Origin: Nocardia aurea
Lineage (GTDB): Bacteria > Actinomycetota > Actinomycetes > Mycobacteriales > Mycobacteriaceae
Direction: 5' to 3'
DNA length: 64,000 nt
Assembly (NCBI RefSeq): GCF_003123685.1
Contig: NZ_QCYJ01000175.1
Location: forward strand, 1-64,000
Part shown: positions 52,262 through 61,333 of the stretch, piece by piece
How the letters are laid out: every line of letters starts with the position of its first letter
Position numbering within the stretch: position 1 is the first letter of the stretch
The notes under the pieces: model-generated
Told to the model about the DNA's origin: nothing
Seen by the model: the letters and a program-made list of their open reading frames with translations, nothing else
Database searches by the model: none
Made by a program: the position numbers and the translations under genes

Positions 52262-54619
52262 CTACTCGCGCGAGAGCATGGCGACAGCCTCGCGCTCGAG
52301 ATCGACGTAGGGCTCACCGCTGACATCGACGGCCACCCGGTGCAGGGTCCCGCCCGTGAACGACCACGGGAATTCACCCGAATAGTCGTCGGTGACGGCT
52401 TCGGCGTTGTCGCGGCCCGCGTGCAGGCCCGTCCCGGCGATACTGAATTTGCCCGGCTGAGTTCGGATTCGGCCCGCACCGACCTGGCGATCACCGTAGT
52501 AGAGGGTGATCGTCCCCTGGGCGGTGCCGGGCGGATCCTCGCCGTCCTTGTCGAAGGACGCGGCCAGGATCAGGTCGCGGCCGGTCGGCAGGTCCTCGGT
52601 CGCGCTGATCCGCTGTTCCTCGCTGCCGAGGAAGTTGTAGACGTAGTGCAGACGATTGTTCTTCACGTACAACGCGTGCCCGCCGAATCGGCCGCCCTGG
52701 GAGAACAGCACGCCGGACGCGCCCGGACCGGGCAGGTCGACCAGCGCCCCGATCGAGTAGGAGCGGTTACGGATGTTGACCGCGACCGACTCCGGCACCT
52801 CGGCGCCGCCGGGGCGGTACACGTAGCGGTTGCGCGGTGGCGCGAGCTGGGGGCGGGTGGTGGTGAGGATCTCGACGGCCGAACGGTCGTCGAGCGGGAA
52901 CGCCTGGTTCACGCCCGCCTCGTAGAACCACAATCCGATCAGTTCGGCGAGTCTGCCCGGTTCCACGGCGGCGAGATCGTGCATCTCCGAGCGGTCCACC
53001 TCGGTGTGGTACAGCTCCCAGGTGTCGTCGGGGAAGTGACTCCAGCCGCTGAGCGTGGGGTGGGTGGTGACGGCTTTCCAGCCGTCGTGCCAGATCCCGC
53101 GTCCGCCGAGCATCGAGTAGAACTGCGTGTGCTTGGCGGTCGGGATATTCGCGGCGTCGAAGCTGTAACGCATGCTCACCCCCTGCAACGGCACCTGGGT
53201 GTGGCCCTTGACCATGTCGGGCAGTTCGATGCCGAGGCAGTCCAGCATGGTCGGCACCAGATCGACGGCGTGGTGGTACTGGTCGCGGATCTCGCCGTGG
53301 GCGTTGATCCCGTCGGGCCAGGAGATGACGCACGGGTCGCAGGTGCCGCCGTTGAACGAGTACCGCTTCCACATCTTGAACGGGGCGTTGAACGCCACCG
53401 CCCAGCCGTTGGGGTAGTGGTTGTAGGTCATCGGGCTGCCGAGCAGATCCAGTGCGGCCATGTTCTCGGCCAGGTCGTCCGGGACGCTGTTCGCGATCTT
53501 GTTCTCGTTGACCGAGCCGTCCGAACCGCCTTCGCCGCTGGCTCCGTTGTCCGAGACCACGACGATCATGGTGTTGTCGAGTTGCTCGGTACTCTCCAGA
53601 TAGTCGAGCAGTCGCCCGATCTGATCGTCGCAGTGCGAGAGGAATCCGGCGTACACCTCGGCCATCCGGGCGAACAGTCGCTTCTCGTCGTCGTTGAGGC
53701 TGTCCCACGGGCGGGTGTAGTCCAGCGGCGGGAACGGCTGACCATCCGGTCCGCTCCGGGTGTCGGGGGTGCCGATCGGATTCAGCGGCGGCAGTTCGGT
53801 GTTCATCGGGACCAGGCCCATCTGCTTCTGCCGTTCCAGGATCTCCGCGCGCATCACCTCGTAGCCCGCGTCGAACCGTCCCCGGTAGCGCTCGATCCAC
53901 TCGCGCGGCGCGTGATGGGGCGCGTGCGCGCAACCGGGTGCGTAGTAGAGGAATACCGGACGGTCCGGGGCGATGGACTTGACGTCATCGATGTACTCGA
54001 TGGCCCGGTCGGTGATGTCGACGCTGAGGTGGTAGCCCTGCTCCGGCGTCGACGGCTGTTCGACGGGATGGTTGTCGTGCACCAGATCCGGATACCACTG
54101 GTTGGTCTCCGCGCCGAGGAATCCGTAGAAGCGCTCGAAACCGCGACCGACCGGCCAATTGCGTTTGGTGGACGCCAGATTCATCTCGTCTTCGGCGCAC
54201 AGATGCCATTTGCCGACCATCGCGGTACTGAAGCCCTGGTCGACCAGGATCTCGGCGAGAGTGGCGCATTCCGGGGGAATGTGGCCGTTGCCGCCGGGGA
54301 ATCCGACCGCGGCCTCACTGATGCAGGCCATGCCGTTGGTGGTGTGGTTGCGGCCGGTGAGCAGACAGGAACGGGTCGGCGAGCACAGCGCGGTGGTGTG
54401 CCACTGGCTGTAGCGCAATCCGTTGGCGGCGATCCGGTCGATATTCGGCGTCTCGATCGGGCCGCCGTAGCAGCTCATCGCGCCGAAGCCGACGTCGTCG
54501 AGCACGATGTAGACGATATTCGGCGATCCCGGCGCGGCCTTGGGCTGCTCGTAGGGGCCCCAGTCCGGGATCGAATCACGGATATCGAGGTTGACCACAC
54601 CGCGGAAAGGAACTGCCAT
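52262..54619 (-). CDS. Type I arylsulfatase
   Basis: The 785-residue sulfatase has the activation motif CSPTRSCLLTGR; Cys79 is the residue converted to formylglycine. Metal-binding segments are IVYIVLDDVGFG near residue 40 and VVVSDNGASGEGG. The C-terminal about 200 residues form a beta-rich domain, as in long mycobacterial sulfatases (AtsA/AtsD type, about 787 residues). ATG at 54619 follows GAGGAGA. There is no signal peptide, so it acts in the cytoplasm unless exported otherwise. The sulfated substrate is unknown. The formylglycine-generating enzyme two genes away is its likely activator. Confidence 0.95.
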   Translation of the reverse strand: MAVPFRGVVNLDIRDSIPDWGPYEQPKAAPGSPNIVYIVLDDVGFGAMSCYGGPIETPNIDRIAANGLRYSQWHTTALCSPTRSCLLTGRNHTTNGMACISEAAVGFPGGNGHIPPECATLAEILVDQGFSTAMVGKWHLCAEDEMNLASTKRNWPVGRGFERFYGFLGAETNQWYPDLVHDNHPVEQPSTPEQGYHLSVDITDRAIEYIDDVKSIAPDRPVFLYYAPGCAHAPHHAPREWIERYRGRFDAGYEVMRAEILERQKQMGLVPMNTELPPLNPIGTPDTRSGPDGQPFPPLDYTRPWDSLNDDEKRLFARMAEVYAGFLSHCDDQIGRLLDYLESTEQLDNTMIVVVSDNGASGEGGSDGSVNENKIANSVPDDLAENMAALDLLGSPMTYNHYPNGWAVAFNAPFKMWKRYSFNGGTCDPCVISWPDGINAHGEIRDQYHHAVDLVPTMLDCLGIELPDMVKGHTQVPLQGVSMRYSFDAANIPTAKHTQFYSMLGGRGIWHDGWKAVTTHPTLSGWSHFPDDTWELYHTEVDRSEMHDLAAVEPGRLAELIGLWFYEAGVNQAFPLDDRSAVEILTTTRPQLAPPRNRYVYRPGGAEVPESVAVNIRNRSYSIGALVDLPGPGASGVLFSQGGRFGGHALYVKNNRLHYVYNFLGSEEQRISATEDLPTGRDLILAASFDKDGEDPPGTAQGTITLYYGDRQVGAGRIRTQPGKFSIAGTGLHAGRDNAEAVTDDYSGEFPWSFTGGTLHRVAVDVSGEPYVDLEREAVAMLSRE

Positions 54620-54751
54620 TGGCGTTCTCCTCATTGATGGACGGCCCCCCGACGGTTCGCCCCCCGATCGAACGTAAGCGCCCACCTTCCGGCTCGCCTC
54701 ACCCACGATGGGTGAGAACAACTTTCGGGTTTCGAAACCGGGAGTTGTCCG

Positions 54752-55729
54752 CTACCGGGCCTCGAACACGGTCGACCAGTCGTCCTTCATGCTGACCACC
54801 GTCCAGCCCTCGGCGTCGGCTGCTTCGAGTGCCTGCTCGGAACCCGTCTCGTAGTCGAACTCGCGGTCGGGGTCGTCGTGGAGCACCAGCATCCGCAGCG
54901 ACGGAACACCGTCGCGCTCGGTGAATCGCAGCATCGGGATATCCCCGTTGGTATTTCCCACGGCGAGCAGGGGGCGTCGGCCGACTCGGCTCCAGATGCG
55001 CACGGGTTTCTCCGGACCGTCGTCGAGGAAATCCAATTCCGCGGTGTGGACGACCGTACTGTCCTTCCATGCCAGCGAGACACTGCTGCCGATGACCCGC
55101 TCACGGGGGATGCCGTACATCTCCTGGCTGATCGGCCGCATGAAATCGCGACCACCGCCGGAGGCGATGTAGTTGGCGAATCCGGTGGCTTCGAGCATGC
55201 CGAGTAGTTCGACCATCGGCGCGTAGGCGCACGCGGTGTACGGGCGGGCGAGAGTCGGGTGCTCGGTGGTGCGCAGGAACCGATCGGCCTGGGCCTCGAA
55301 TTCCTCCACCGTGACTCCGGCGAACGCCGTGAGCATTCCGGAGGCCAGCACCGCGACCTCGCTGTCGTCGCCGCGATAGTGCTTGGTGATCACGTCGTTG
55401 AGCCAGTCGTAGTCGCGCGTGTAGGCCGCCTGCCAGGGCTGGCGAGTCCGAAGGGCGGGCACCTTCTCGCACATCGCGACCAGCCGACGCAGGATGAAGT
55501 CGAGCTGGATCGGCATCGGCTTCTCACACCACAGCGTGCCGTCGTTGTCGAAGACGGCGACCCGATCCTCGGGCGGCACCGCCTCGGCCGCCACCCGCTC
55601 CACGAAATCGAGCACGGCGCGTTTGGCCGCACCCTCCCGCCAGCTGGGCAGCGGGTCACCGCCCGGAGTCGCTGCCGGGGAACTCGAGGAGGCGCGGACG
55701 GTAGCCGCCGCGGGATTTTCCACCACCAT
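54752..55729 (-). CDS. HAD-family phosphatase next to arylsulfatase
   Basis: The 325-residue HAD (phosphoserine-phosphatase-like) protein has motif I FDNDGTLWCEKPMP, the Ser motif IASGGGRDFM and a late acidic motif GNTNGDIPMLRF. The Asn between the two motif-I aspartates (DND) is unusual but is recurrent in this subgroup. It is upstream of the arylsulfatase in the same direction, 130 bases away, so it may be cotranscribed. Substrate unknown. Confidence 0.87.
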   Translation of the reverse strand: MVVENPAAATVRASSSSPAATPGGDPLPSWREGAAKRAVLDFVERVAAEAVPPEDRVAVFDNDGTLWCEKPMPIQLDFILRRLVAMCEKVPALRTRQPWQAAYTRDYDWLNDVITKHYRGDDSEVAVLASGMLTAFAGVTVEEFEAQADRFLRTTEHPTLARPYTACAYAPMVELLGMLEATGFANYIASGGGRDFMRPISQEMYGIPRERVIGSSVSLAWKDSTVVHTAELDFLDDGPEKPVRIWSRVGRRPLLAVGNTNGDIPMLRFTERDGVPSLRMLVLHDDPDREFDYETGSEQALEAADAEGWTVVSMKDDWSTVFEAR

Positions 55730-55930
55730 GGACCGACTCCTTGTTCGAGCTGCCGAGGCACTGGATGCGACTGTGGCGCAGTCGTGGAACCACGGGCATC
55801 ACCCCCTACGGGTGACACGCGCGCGATACGGCCGCGCTTCACCCGTGCCGTGCGAGGGATTTCGGGGCCGCGGGGGTCACACTGGGCGCACAGGCCGGAA
55901 TCCTCGTCGACGGGTGGAGAGTGGGACCGC

Positions 55931-56965
55931 ATGGGTAGTGGAGTCGCGAACGGGCTACGGCACGACGCACCTCGATCGGATCCGAGCGGTACCTCCGCGG
56001 GCGATATACCGGGCGCTCGGACAGTTCCCGACCCGGCCGCGCACCGGGGGATGGTGTGGATCGACAGCGGTACCTTCACCATGGGCTCGGACCGCCACTA
56101 TCCCGAGGAAGCGCCGACGCACCGGGTGTCGGTCGGCGGATTCTGGCTCGATCCGCGTCCGGTGACGAATGCCGAATTCGCCCGGTTCGTCTCCCGCACG
56201 CGCTACCGCACCGTCGCCGAACGGACCCCGAGCGCCGCCGACTATCCCGACGCCGATCCCGATCAGTTGGTCGCGGGCTCCTCGGTGTTCGTCAAGCCGG
56301 ACCGTCCGGTGCGCATGGACCTCCCGTACCAGTGGTGGCACTGGGTTCCCGGCGCGGATTGGCGGCATCCGCAGGGGCCGGGCACCTCCGTCCGCAAGCG
56401 GCCCGACCATCCCGTGGTCCACATCGCCTGGGACGACGTCGTGGCCTACGCCGAGTGGGCGGGCAAGGAGGTGCCGACCGAGGCCGAATGGGAGTACGCG
56501 TGCCGAGGCGGACTCGACGGCGCGGAGTTCGCGTGGGGCGACGAATTCGCGCCGGGGAACACCCTGATGGCCAATACCTGGCACGGCGAATTCCCGCACC
56601 ACAACACGCGAGTCGACCGATTCGAGGGCACCTCGCCGGTGGGTTCCTTCCCGCCCAACGGCTACGGCCTGGTCGATATGGTCGGCAACGTCTGGGAATG
56701 GACCCAGGACTGGTACACCGCCCACCAGGGCCAGGCGCACGCCTGCTGTGTCGCCGTCGATCCCAGGGGCGGCACCGAAGCCGACAGCGTCGACCGGGCA
56801 CAGGTCGACCGGGCACAGCCGCGGATCGGCCGCCGCGTCATCAAGGGCGGCTCACATCTGTGCGCCCCGAACTATTGCAGGCGGTACCGGCCCGCGGCCC
56901 GGATGGCCCAGGCCGTCGAGACCTCGACCTCGCACCTGGGCTTCCGGTTGATCATCCGGCCCTGA
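55931..56965 (+). CDS. Formylglycine-generating enzyme
   Basis: The 344-residue FGE-sulfatase-domain protein has both copper-binding catalytic cysteines, Cys311 and Cys316, in GGSHLCAPNYCRRYRPAAR. The fold signatures GMVWIDSGTFTMGSD, NAEFARFV, HPVVHIAWDDVVAYAEWAG and GNVWEWTQDWY are all present. It oxidises the sulfatase cysteine to formylglycine using oxygen. ATG at 55931 has GGAGAG upstream. It is divergent from the HAD-arylsulfatase pair, forming a complete sulfatase activation module, as with Rv0711-Rv0712 in M. tuberculosis. Confidence 0.96.
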   Translation: MGSGVANGLRHDAPRSDPSGTSAGDIPGARTVPDPAAHRGMVWIDSGTFTMGSDRHYPEEAPTHRVSVGGFWLDPRPVTNAEFARFVSRTRYRTVAERTPSAADYPDADPDQLVAGSSVFVKPDRPVRMDLPYQWWHWVPGADWRHPQGPGTSVRKRPDHPVVHIAWDDVVAYAEWAGKEVPTEAEWEYACRGGLDGAEFAWGDEFAPGNTLMANTWHGEFPHHNTRVDRFEGTSPVGSFPPNGYGLVDMVGNVWEWTQDWYTAHQGQAHACCVAVDPRGGTEADSVDRAQVDRAQPRIGRRVIKGGSHLCAPNYCRRYRPAARMAQAVETSTSHLGFRLIIRP

Positions 56966-56974
56966 CCGGGCCGG
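56956..56974. terminator. Hairpin between convergent FGE and mftC genes
   Basis: The stem CCGGCCC/GGGCCGG (7 bp) has the 5-nt loop TGACC, covering the FGE stop codon. Confidence 0.55.
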
Positions 56975-56985
56975 TCCCTACGCCG

Positions 56986-58191
56986 TCAGAGGCCGCCGAA
57001 TCCGGCCAGCGGGCTGGTGTCGCAGGCGCGATCGGGCGCGACCATCACCGCGGTCGCCCGCGACGGCGCGGGCAGGCCGAGCGCCACCGACTTGCTGCGG
57101 CGCTTACCGGTGCGCGAATGGTCCTTGTCGGGCTGGGGCCGGTTGGCGCCCGCGCCGACCAGTGCCAGTTCGGCATTGCCGCGCACGCATTCCGGATCGG
57201 GACCGTCCAGCGGCAGGCCGGTGAAGAATTTCGCCGCCATGCAGCCGCCACGGCAGGAATCGAACGCCGAGCACGAGGTGCAGCCGCCGCCGGTCTGCGG
57301 TTCACGCAGGCGGGTGAACAGTTCCGAGCCGCGCCACACCGTTTCGAAACCGCCCTTGTCGCGGACATTGCCCGCGAGGAACTCGTCGTGGATGGCGAAC
57401 GGGCAGGCGTACACATCGCCGACGGGGTCGATGAGGCAGACCACGCGACCGGCGCCGCACAGGTTCAGGCCGGGCAGCGGGGTCGAGCCGAGTGCGTTGA
57501 GGTGGAAGAACGAATCACCGGTCAGCACCTTCTCGCCGTTGGCGATCAGCCAGTTGTAGATGACCAGCTGCTGGTCGGCGGTGGGATGCAGATCCTGCCA
57601 GACATCGGCGCCGCGTCCGGACGGCCGCAGCCGGGTGATGCGCAGTTGCGCGCCGAAACGGTCTGCGATGGCCTTGAACTCGTCGAGTTGACCGACATTC
57701 TGGCGGGTCATCACCACCGAGATCTTGAAGCCGGTCTTACCCGCCGTGGCGAGATTCTCCATGGCCCGCCACGCGGTCGCGAACGAACCCGCGCCGCGCA
57801 CGGCGTCGTTGACTTCGGCGGTCGCGCCGTCGAGTGAGATCTGCACGTCGACGTAGTCACTGGCGGCGAGCTGTTCGGCCCGCTCCGGGGTGATGCGCAC
57901 GCCGTTGGTGGAGAATTTGACGCCGACGCCGTGGTCGACCGCGTAGTCGAGCAGTTCCCAGAAGTCCTGGCGCACCGTCGGTTCGCCGCCGCCGATGTTG
58001 ACGTAGAACACCTGCATGCGCTGGAGCTCGTCGATCACGGCCTTGCATTCTTCGGTGCTCAGCTCGCGCGGGTTCCTGCGGCCCGACGAGGACAGGCAGT
58101 GCGTGCACGCCAGGTTGCAGGCGTAGGTCAACTCCCAGGTCAGACAGATGGGGGCGTCGAGGCCGTATTCGAAATGATCGACAAGTTTCAT
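56986..58191 (-). CDS. mftC: Mycofactocin radical SAM maturase MftC
   Basis: The 401-residue radical SAM/SPASM enzyme has Cys25, Cys29 and Cys32 in TYACNLACTHCLSS, which bind the SAM [4Fe-4S] cluster; IGGGEPTVRQDF follows. The C-terminal SPASM cysteines are in CGAGRVVCLIDPVGDVYACP and GGGCTSCSAFDSCRGGC. MftC decarboxylates the C-terminal Tyr of MftA and then links it to the neighbouring Val. It follows mftB by 16 bases. The C-terminal tail is Lys/Arg- and Pro-rich. Confidence 0.97.
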   Translation of the reverse strand: MKLVDHFEYGLDAPICLTWELTYACNLACTHCLSSSGRRNPRELSTEECKAVIDELQRMQVFYVNIGGGEPTVRQDFWELLDYAVDHGVGVKFSTNGVRITPERAEQLAASDYVDVQISLDGATAEVNDAVRGAGSFATAWRAMENLATAGKTGFKISVVMTRQNVGQLDEFKAIADRFGAQLRITRLRPSGRGADVWQDLHPTADQQLVIYNWLIANGEKVLTGDSFFHLNALGSTPLPGLNLCGAGRVVCLIDPVGDVYACPFAIHDEFLAGNVRDKGGFETVWRGSELFTRLREPQTGGGCTSCSAFDSCRGGCMAAKFFTGLPLDGPDPECVRGNAELALVGAGANRPQPDKDHSRTGKRRSKSVALGLPAPSRATAVMVAPDRACDTSPLAGFGGL

Positions 58192-58207
58192 GATGTTCCC
58201 GTCCGCT

Positions 58208-58501
58208 TCAGGAGGCTGTGCGAAGCGCGATCGTGCCCGACTCGCACAGTCCGGCGAGAGCGTGTAGATACCGGTCGTGGTCGGCGGCGGGGACATCCAC
58301 CGCGACCAGGGTGCTCGCGGCGTCGGGATGGTTCTCCAGCTCGCGGACCACATTCACCAGCAGGGGTGTCTTCAGAAAGGAAAGCCGTCGGGTCGCGTAG
58401 TCGTAGACCAGCGCGCCGAAAGGTTCTGGCCGCAACGACACCGACCCCGCCAAGGTGTAGGGCAGGGCCGGGTCGAATGGTGCGGCGGGGTCAGTAGACA
58501 C
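58208..58501 (-). CDS. mftB: Mycofactocin peptide chaperone MftB
   Basis: The 97-residue RiPP recognition element protein (PqqD-like) has LSGSVSLRPEPFGALVYDYATRRLSFLKTP-type strands (in sequence: LRPEPFGALVYDYATRRLSF), then a helical part. It binds the MftA leader and delivers it to MftC. The GTG start lies inside mftA, overlapping by 11 bases, so the genes are coupled. Confidence 0.95.
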   Translation of the reverse strand: MSTDPAAPFDPALPYTLAGSVSLRPEPFGALVYDYATRRLSFLKTPLLVNVVRELENHPDAASTLVAVDVPAADHDRYLHALAGLCESGTIALRTAS

Positions 58502-58598
58502 CGCACATTCCGTCGATCGAGACCTCCTCGACGAGGACGTCGGCCTCGATCAGGGTGTCGTTGGTGGCAACCGTCTCGTTGGCAGGCGCGTCGCTCAT
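58491..58598 (-). CDS. mftA: Mycofactocin precursor peptide MftA
   Basis: The 35-residue precursor ends VLVEEVSIDGMCGVY, the conserved mycofactocin core. The terminal Val-Tyr becomes the redox cofactor, and the acidic leader is recognised by MftB. GAGGAG precedes the ATG. No mftR-type TetR gene lies upstream; instead an SDR gene is divergent. Confidence 0.97.
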   Translation of the reverse strand: MSDAPANETVATNDTLIEADVLVEEVSIDGMCGVY

Positions 58599-58798
58599 GG
58601 GTACTCCTCGGAGGCTGTAGAGATGTGACCGCCAGCATAATGGCACCCAATGACAAAATGGAAGGGGGAGTGCTCGCCCGACGTCGCGGATACCTGTCGT
58701 CTCATTTACCGAATGGGATACAGTATTCAAGACGGTCCGGCGTGGCGCCGTATCGCGGCTCCGGGTCCCGGCCGAGCGACGGCGGAAGAGGAGCACAG
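58599..58798. promoter_or_regulatory. Divergent promoter region mftA / SDR
   Basis: This 200-base spacer, partly AT-rich (CATAATGGCACCCAATGACAA), holds a 9-bp palindrome ATACAGTAT at 58718-58726 flanked by GAAT and TC. It must contain both promoters; no consensus pair was assigned. Confidence 0.45.
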
Positions 58799-59596
58799 AT
58801 GGATCTGGGATTCGACGGCGCGGCGACCGTGGTGGTCGGCGGCAGTCGCGGCATGGGGCTCGCCACCGCGCGCTGCCTGGCGCAGGAGGGCGCACGGGTC
58901 GCCGTGGTCGGCCGCTCGCGCGCGGACGTGGAATCGGCGGCCGAGGAGCTGGCCCGTCTGGGCAGTCCCGACGCGGTCGGACTCGCCGCCGACGTCATGG
59001 ACACCGCTCAGGTCGAGGACGTCTTCGCGCGATTGCGCCTGCGCTGGAACGGTGAACTCAACGCGCTGATCAATACCGTCGGACCGAATGTGCAGGGCAC
59101 CGTCGAGGAATTGACCGACGATCAGTGGCGCGAGGCGCTCGACCACGGCGTGCTCTCCATCGTGCACTGCGTCAATGCCGCGCTGCCGCTGCTGCGCAGT
59201 GCCGACTGGGCCCGCATCGTCAACTTCTCGGCGCATTCGACTCAGCGGCAGACGGTTTCGCTGGTGGCCTACACCGCGGCCAAGGCGATGGTCACGAGTG
59301 TGTCGAAGAATCTGTCGCTACTGCTGGCCAAGGACGAGATCCTGGTCAACGTGGTCTCGCCCGGCACCTTCGTCACCCCGGCGCTGACCGCGTGGGCGCG
59401 CTCGGTCGGCATCGACACCGAAGACCCCTACCGCCTCATGGAGGCGATCGACACCCACTACGGCCACCCCGCGCAACTGCCGCGCGCCGGCCTGCCCGAG
59501 GAGATCGGGCCGGTGGCCGCCTTCCTGGCCTCACGCCGGAATTCCTACATGACCGGCGCGAACGTCAATGTCGACGGCGGCTCGGATTTCCTCTGA
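58799..59596 (+). CDS. Short-chain dehydrogenase/reductase
   Basis: The 265-residue classical SDR has VVGGSRGMGLATARCLAQEGARV (GxxxGxG cofactor site), the catalytic Ser in NFSAHSTQ and the YxxxK motif in YTAAKAMVT. ATG at 58799 follows AGAGGAG. Although next to mft genes, it lacks the long insertion of the known mycofactocin-dependent SDR family, so dependence on mycofactocin is not supported by sequence. It is convergent with the kinase gene. Confidence 0.93.
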   Translation: MDLGFDGAATVVVGGSRGMGLATARCLAQEGARVAVVGRSRADVESAAEELARLGSPDAVGLAADVMDTAQVEDVFARLRLRWNGELNALINTVGPNVQGTVEELTDDQWREALDHGVLSIVHCVNAALPLLRSADWARIVNFSAHSTQRQTVSLVAYTAAKAMVTSVSKNLSLLLAKDEILVNVVSPGTFVTPALTAWARSVGIDTEDPYRLMEAIDTHYGHPAQLPRAGLPEEIGPVAAFLASRRNSYMTGANVNVDGGSDFL

Positions 59597-59602
59597 CCGG
59601 TG

Positions 59603-59633
59603 ACGGGATTCGGCGCGGACCGCCGAATCCCGT
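59603..59633. terminator. Bidirectional terminator between SDR and kinase-like genes
   Basis: A 13-bp perfect stem, ACGGGATTCGGCG/CGCCGAATCCCGT, has a 5-nt loop between converging genes. Confidence 0.85.
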
Positions 59634-59640
59634 TGCGGTA

Positions 59641-60801
59641 TCAGGCTTCCGCGGTGTCGATCAGCTCGATCAGCACCGTGAAACTGTCGTGCGCCAGAAC
59701 TCCGGCGACCGCCCGTTCCACCCCGACCCGCGACACATCCAGCGGCTGCATCCGCTCACCGGCTTCCGCCGTGCAGACCGCGGCGAGGAAGAATTCGGTG
59801 ACCGCGGCCCGATACAGGGTCCACACGCGCTCGGTGTCGACCTCGATGCCCGCGGCGCGCAGCCGGGCCGTATACCGTTCGACCAGTTCACGTTCGATTG
59901 TCCGCAGCAGATCGGGTTCGACCGAGGCCGTCGCGAAATACGCGAGATCGCGGATGCCCGCGCCCGCCGACGCGACCTGCCAATCCAGGAAACCCGGAGC
60001 GGCGCCCTCGAAGAACAGATTGCCCAGGTGCGGGTCGCCGTGGATCAGGGTCTGCGGCTGCGCGGCCCAGAACGCGTCGATATCACCGCTGCGCTCGTAG
60101 AACATCCGGCACTGCCGCTTGGTCTCCTCGGGGATCAGATCCGCGGTGTGTCCGGTGATCTGGGCGAGGAATTGCCTGCGGATGATGTCGCCGATGCGGA
60201 TCTCGGTGGCCGAACGCCGCGCCAACGGCAGCAGATCGCCCGCGAAACGGTCGGTGCCCCAGAATCCGGCGTGCAGATCGGCCATGGCGTCGGCGACGGC
60301 CTCGGCCTCGGCACGGGTCACCGAATCGATGACGGTCCGGAATTCCGCGGTCTCGGACAGATCCTCCAGGACCAGGATGCTGCGCCGCCGGAACCCGTCG
60401 GTCTCGGCCACGTAACAGCGCGGCACCCGCACCGGCGGGTTGTCACCGAGCGCGCGGTAGGCCAAAATCTCCTTGGTGCCGAGCCGGAAGATATTCATCA
60501 GCACATGCTGTAGATAGTTGCGCGGCACCATCTTCAAGAACAGGTGCGTCGGCAGGTCCGCCTCGGTTTTCACGGCGATACGCGCCCGCGACGCCGTGCC
60601 GGAGTCGTGGTCGAGCACCCGGATCGAGGTGATCGAACCCGGCGGCAGTCCGAGTGCGTCGCCGAGCCAGCGTTCGTCGGCCTCGGCGACACGGATCGGA
60701 ATTCTCGCCCGGAACGGCACGGCCCGGTCGACACCCGCGCGGATCGCCTCCTTCACGGCCATGCCGATCCCGAGCGCCGTCACAAGAGCTTGCGGCGTCA
60801 C
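59641..60801 (-). CDS. Aminoglycoside-phosphotransferase/ecdysteroid-kinase-fold protein
   Basis: The 386-residue kinase-like protein has the N-lobe Lys in THLFLKMVPRNYLQHV, ILVLEDLSET, the catalytic loop TLIHGDPHLGNLFF (HxDxxxxN) and metal motif GFLDWQVASAG. The family phosphorylates small alcohols, such as choline-like, steroid-like or drug substrates. GTG start. It is the last gene of the minus-strand norD/norQ-type operon, 60 bases after the preceding stop. Confidence 0.88.
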   Translation of the reverse strand: MTPQALVTALGIGMAVKEAIRAGVDRAVPFRARIPIRVAEADERWLGDALGLPPGSITSIRVLDHDSGTASRARIAVKTEADLPTHLFLKMVPRNYLQHVLMNIFRLGTKEILAYRALGDNPPVRVPRCYVAETDGFRRRSILVLEDLSETAEFRTVIDSVTRAEAEAVADAMADLHAGFWGTDRFAGDLLPLARRSATEIRIGDIIRRQFLAQITGHTADLIPEETKRQCRMFYERSGDIDAFWAAQPQTLIHGDPHLGNLFFEGAAPGFLDWQVASAGAGIRDLAYFATASVEPDLLRTIERELVERYTARLRAAGIEVDTERVWTLYRAAVTEFFLAAVCTAEAGERMQPLDVSRVGVERAVAGVLAHDSFTVLIELIDTAEA

Positions 60802-60861
60802 AGGCCACCCTTCTTCGAAAATGTCCCCGGCGTTCAGAATGTCTCGGGCAGAATAGCTTTC

Positions 60862-61299
60862 CTACCGTGGTGCCGCATTCTGGGCCTCCTGCCTGGCGAT
60901 CCGCTCCTCGTGGATCCGGATGAGTTCGCGGAATCCGATTCGGCCGTAATCGGGTTTGGGTTGAACACCCCATTCGTCACGCGCCGTGGTCTGATCGGCC
61001 GCCTCGGGTTTGCCGCCGAACGGTGGGCCGTCGACCGGATAGGGGTGTTCGCATTCGACGGTGTCGTCGGAATAGCGCACCTTCATCAGTTCGCTACAGA
61101 TCTCGGTGAACGACAGCGTCGGCCAGCCGTACCAGAGGGCGAGGGCGGGCACGGTGAACGCGCCTTCGACGACGAGCGCGAACAGGCAGACGAATATGCC
61201 GCGCTTGAGCCATTTGTGCATTCCGGCGAAGGCCGGTGTCGTGCCGAGCGGCAGCTCTTTCTCACCGGTGTTCTCGGTCGAGGCGGGGGATGTGCTCAT
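60862..61299 (-). CDS. Unrecognised single-helix membrane protein
   Basis: The 145-residue protein has a soluble N-terminus of about 32 residues, then one or two closely spaced membrane segments (GIFVCLFALVVEGAFTVPALALWYG). A polar C-terminal domain of about 85 residues follows, with two cysteines (EICSELMKVRYSDDTVECEHP) and Pro-rich spacing, ending in a charged helix (FRELIRIHEERIARQEAQ). I do not recognise the family. ATG is preceded by AGGAGA. The stop of the multi-pass gene lies 35 bases upstream, so it is probably a subunit of the same complex. Confidence 0.75.
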   Translation of the reverse strand: MSTSPASTENTGEKELPLGTTPAFAGMHKWLKRGIFVCLFALVVEGAFTVPALALWYGWPTLSFTEICSELMKVRYSDDTVECEHPYPVDGPPFGGKPEAADQTTARDEWGVQPKPDYGRIGFRELIRIHEERIARQEAQNAAPR

Positions 61300-61333
61300 G
61301 GGATTCTCCTGGAGCCGTGAAGGATTCGTCGAG

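Noticed and set aside
58799..59596. Mycofactocin-dependent nicotinoprotein SDR
   Set aside because: It is adjacent to mft genes, but the sequence is a plain SDR without the insertion typical of that family.
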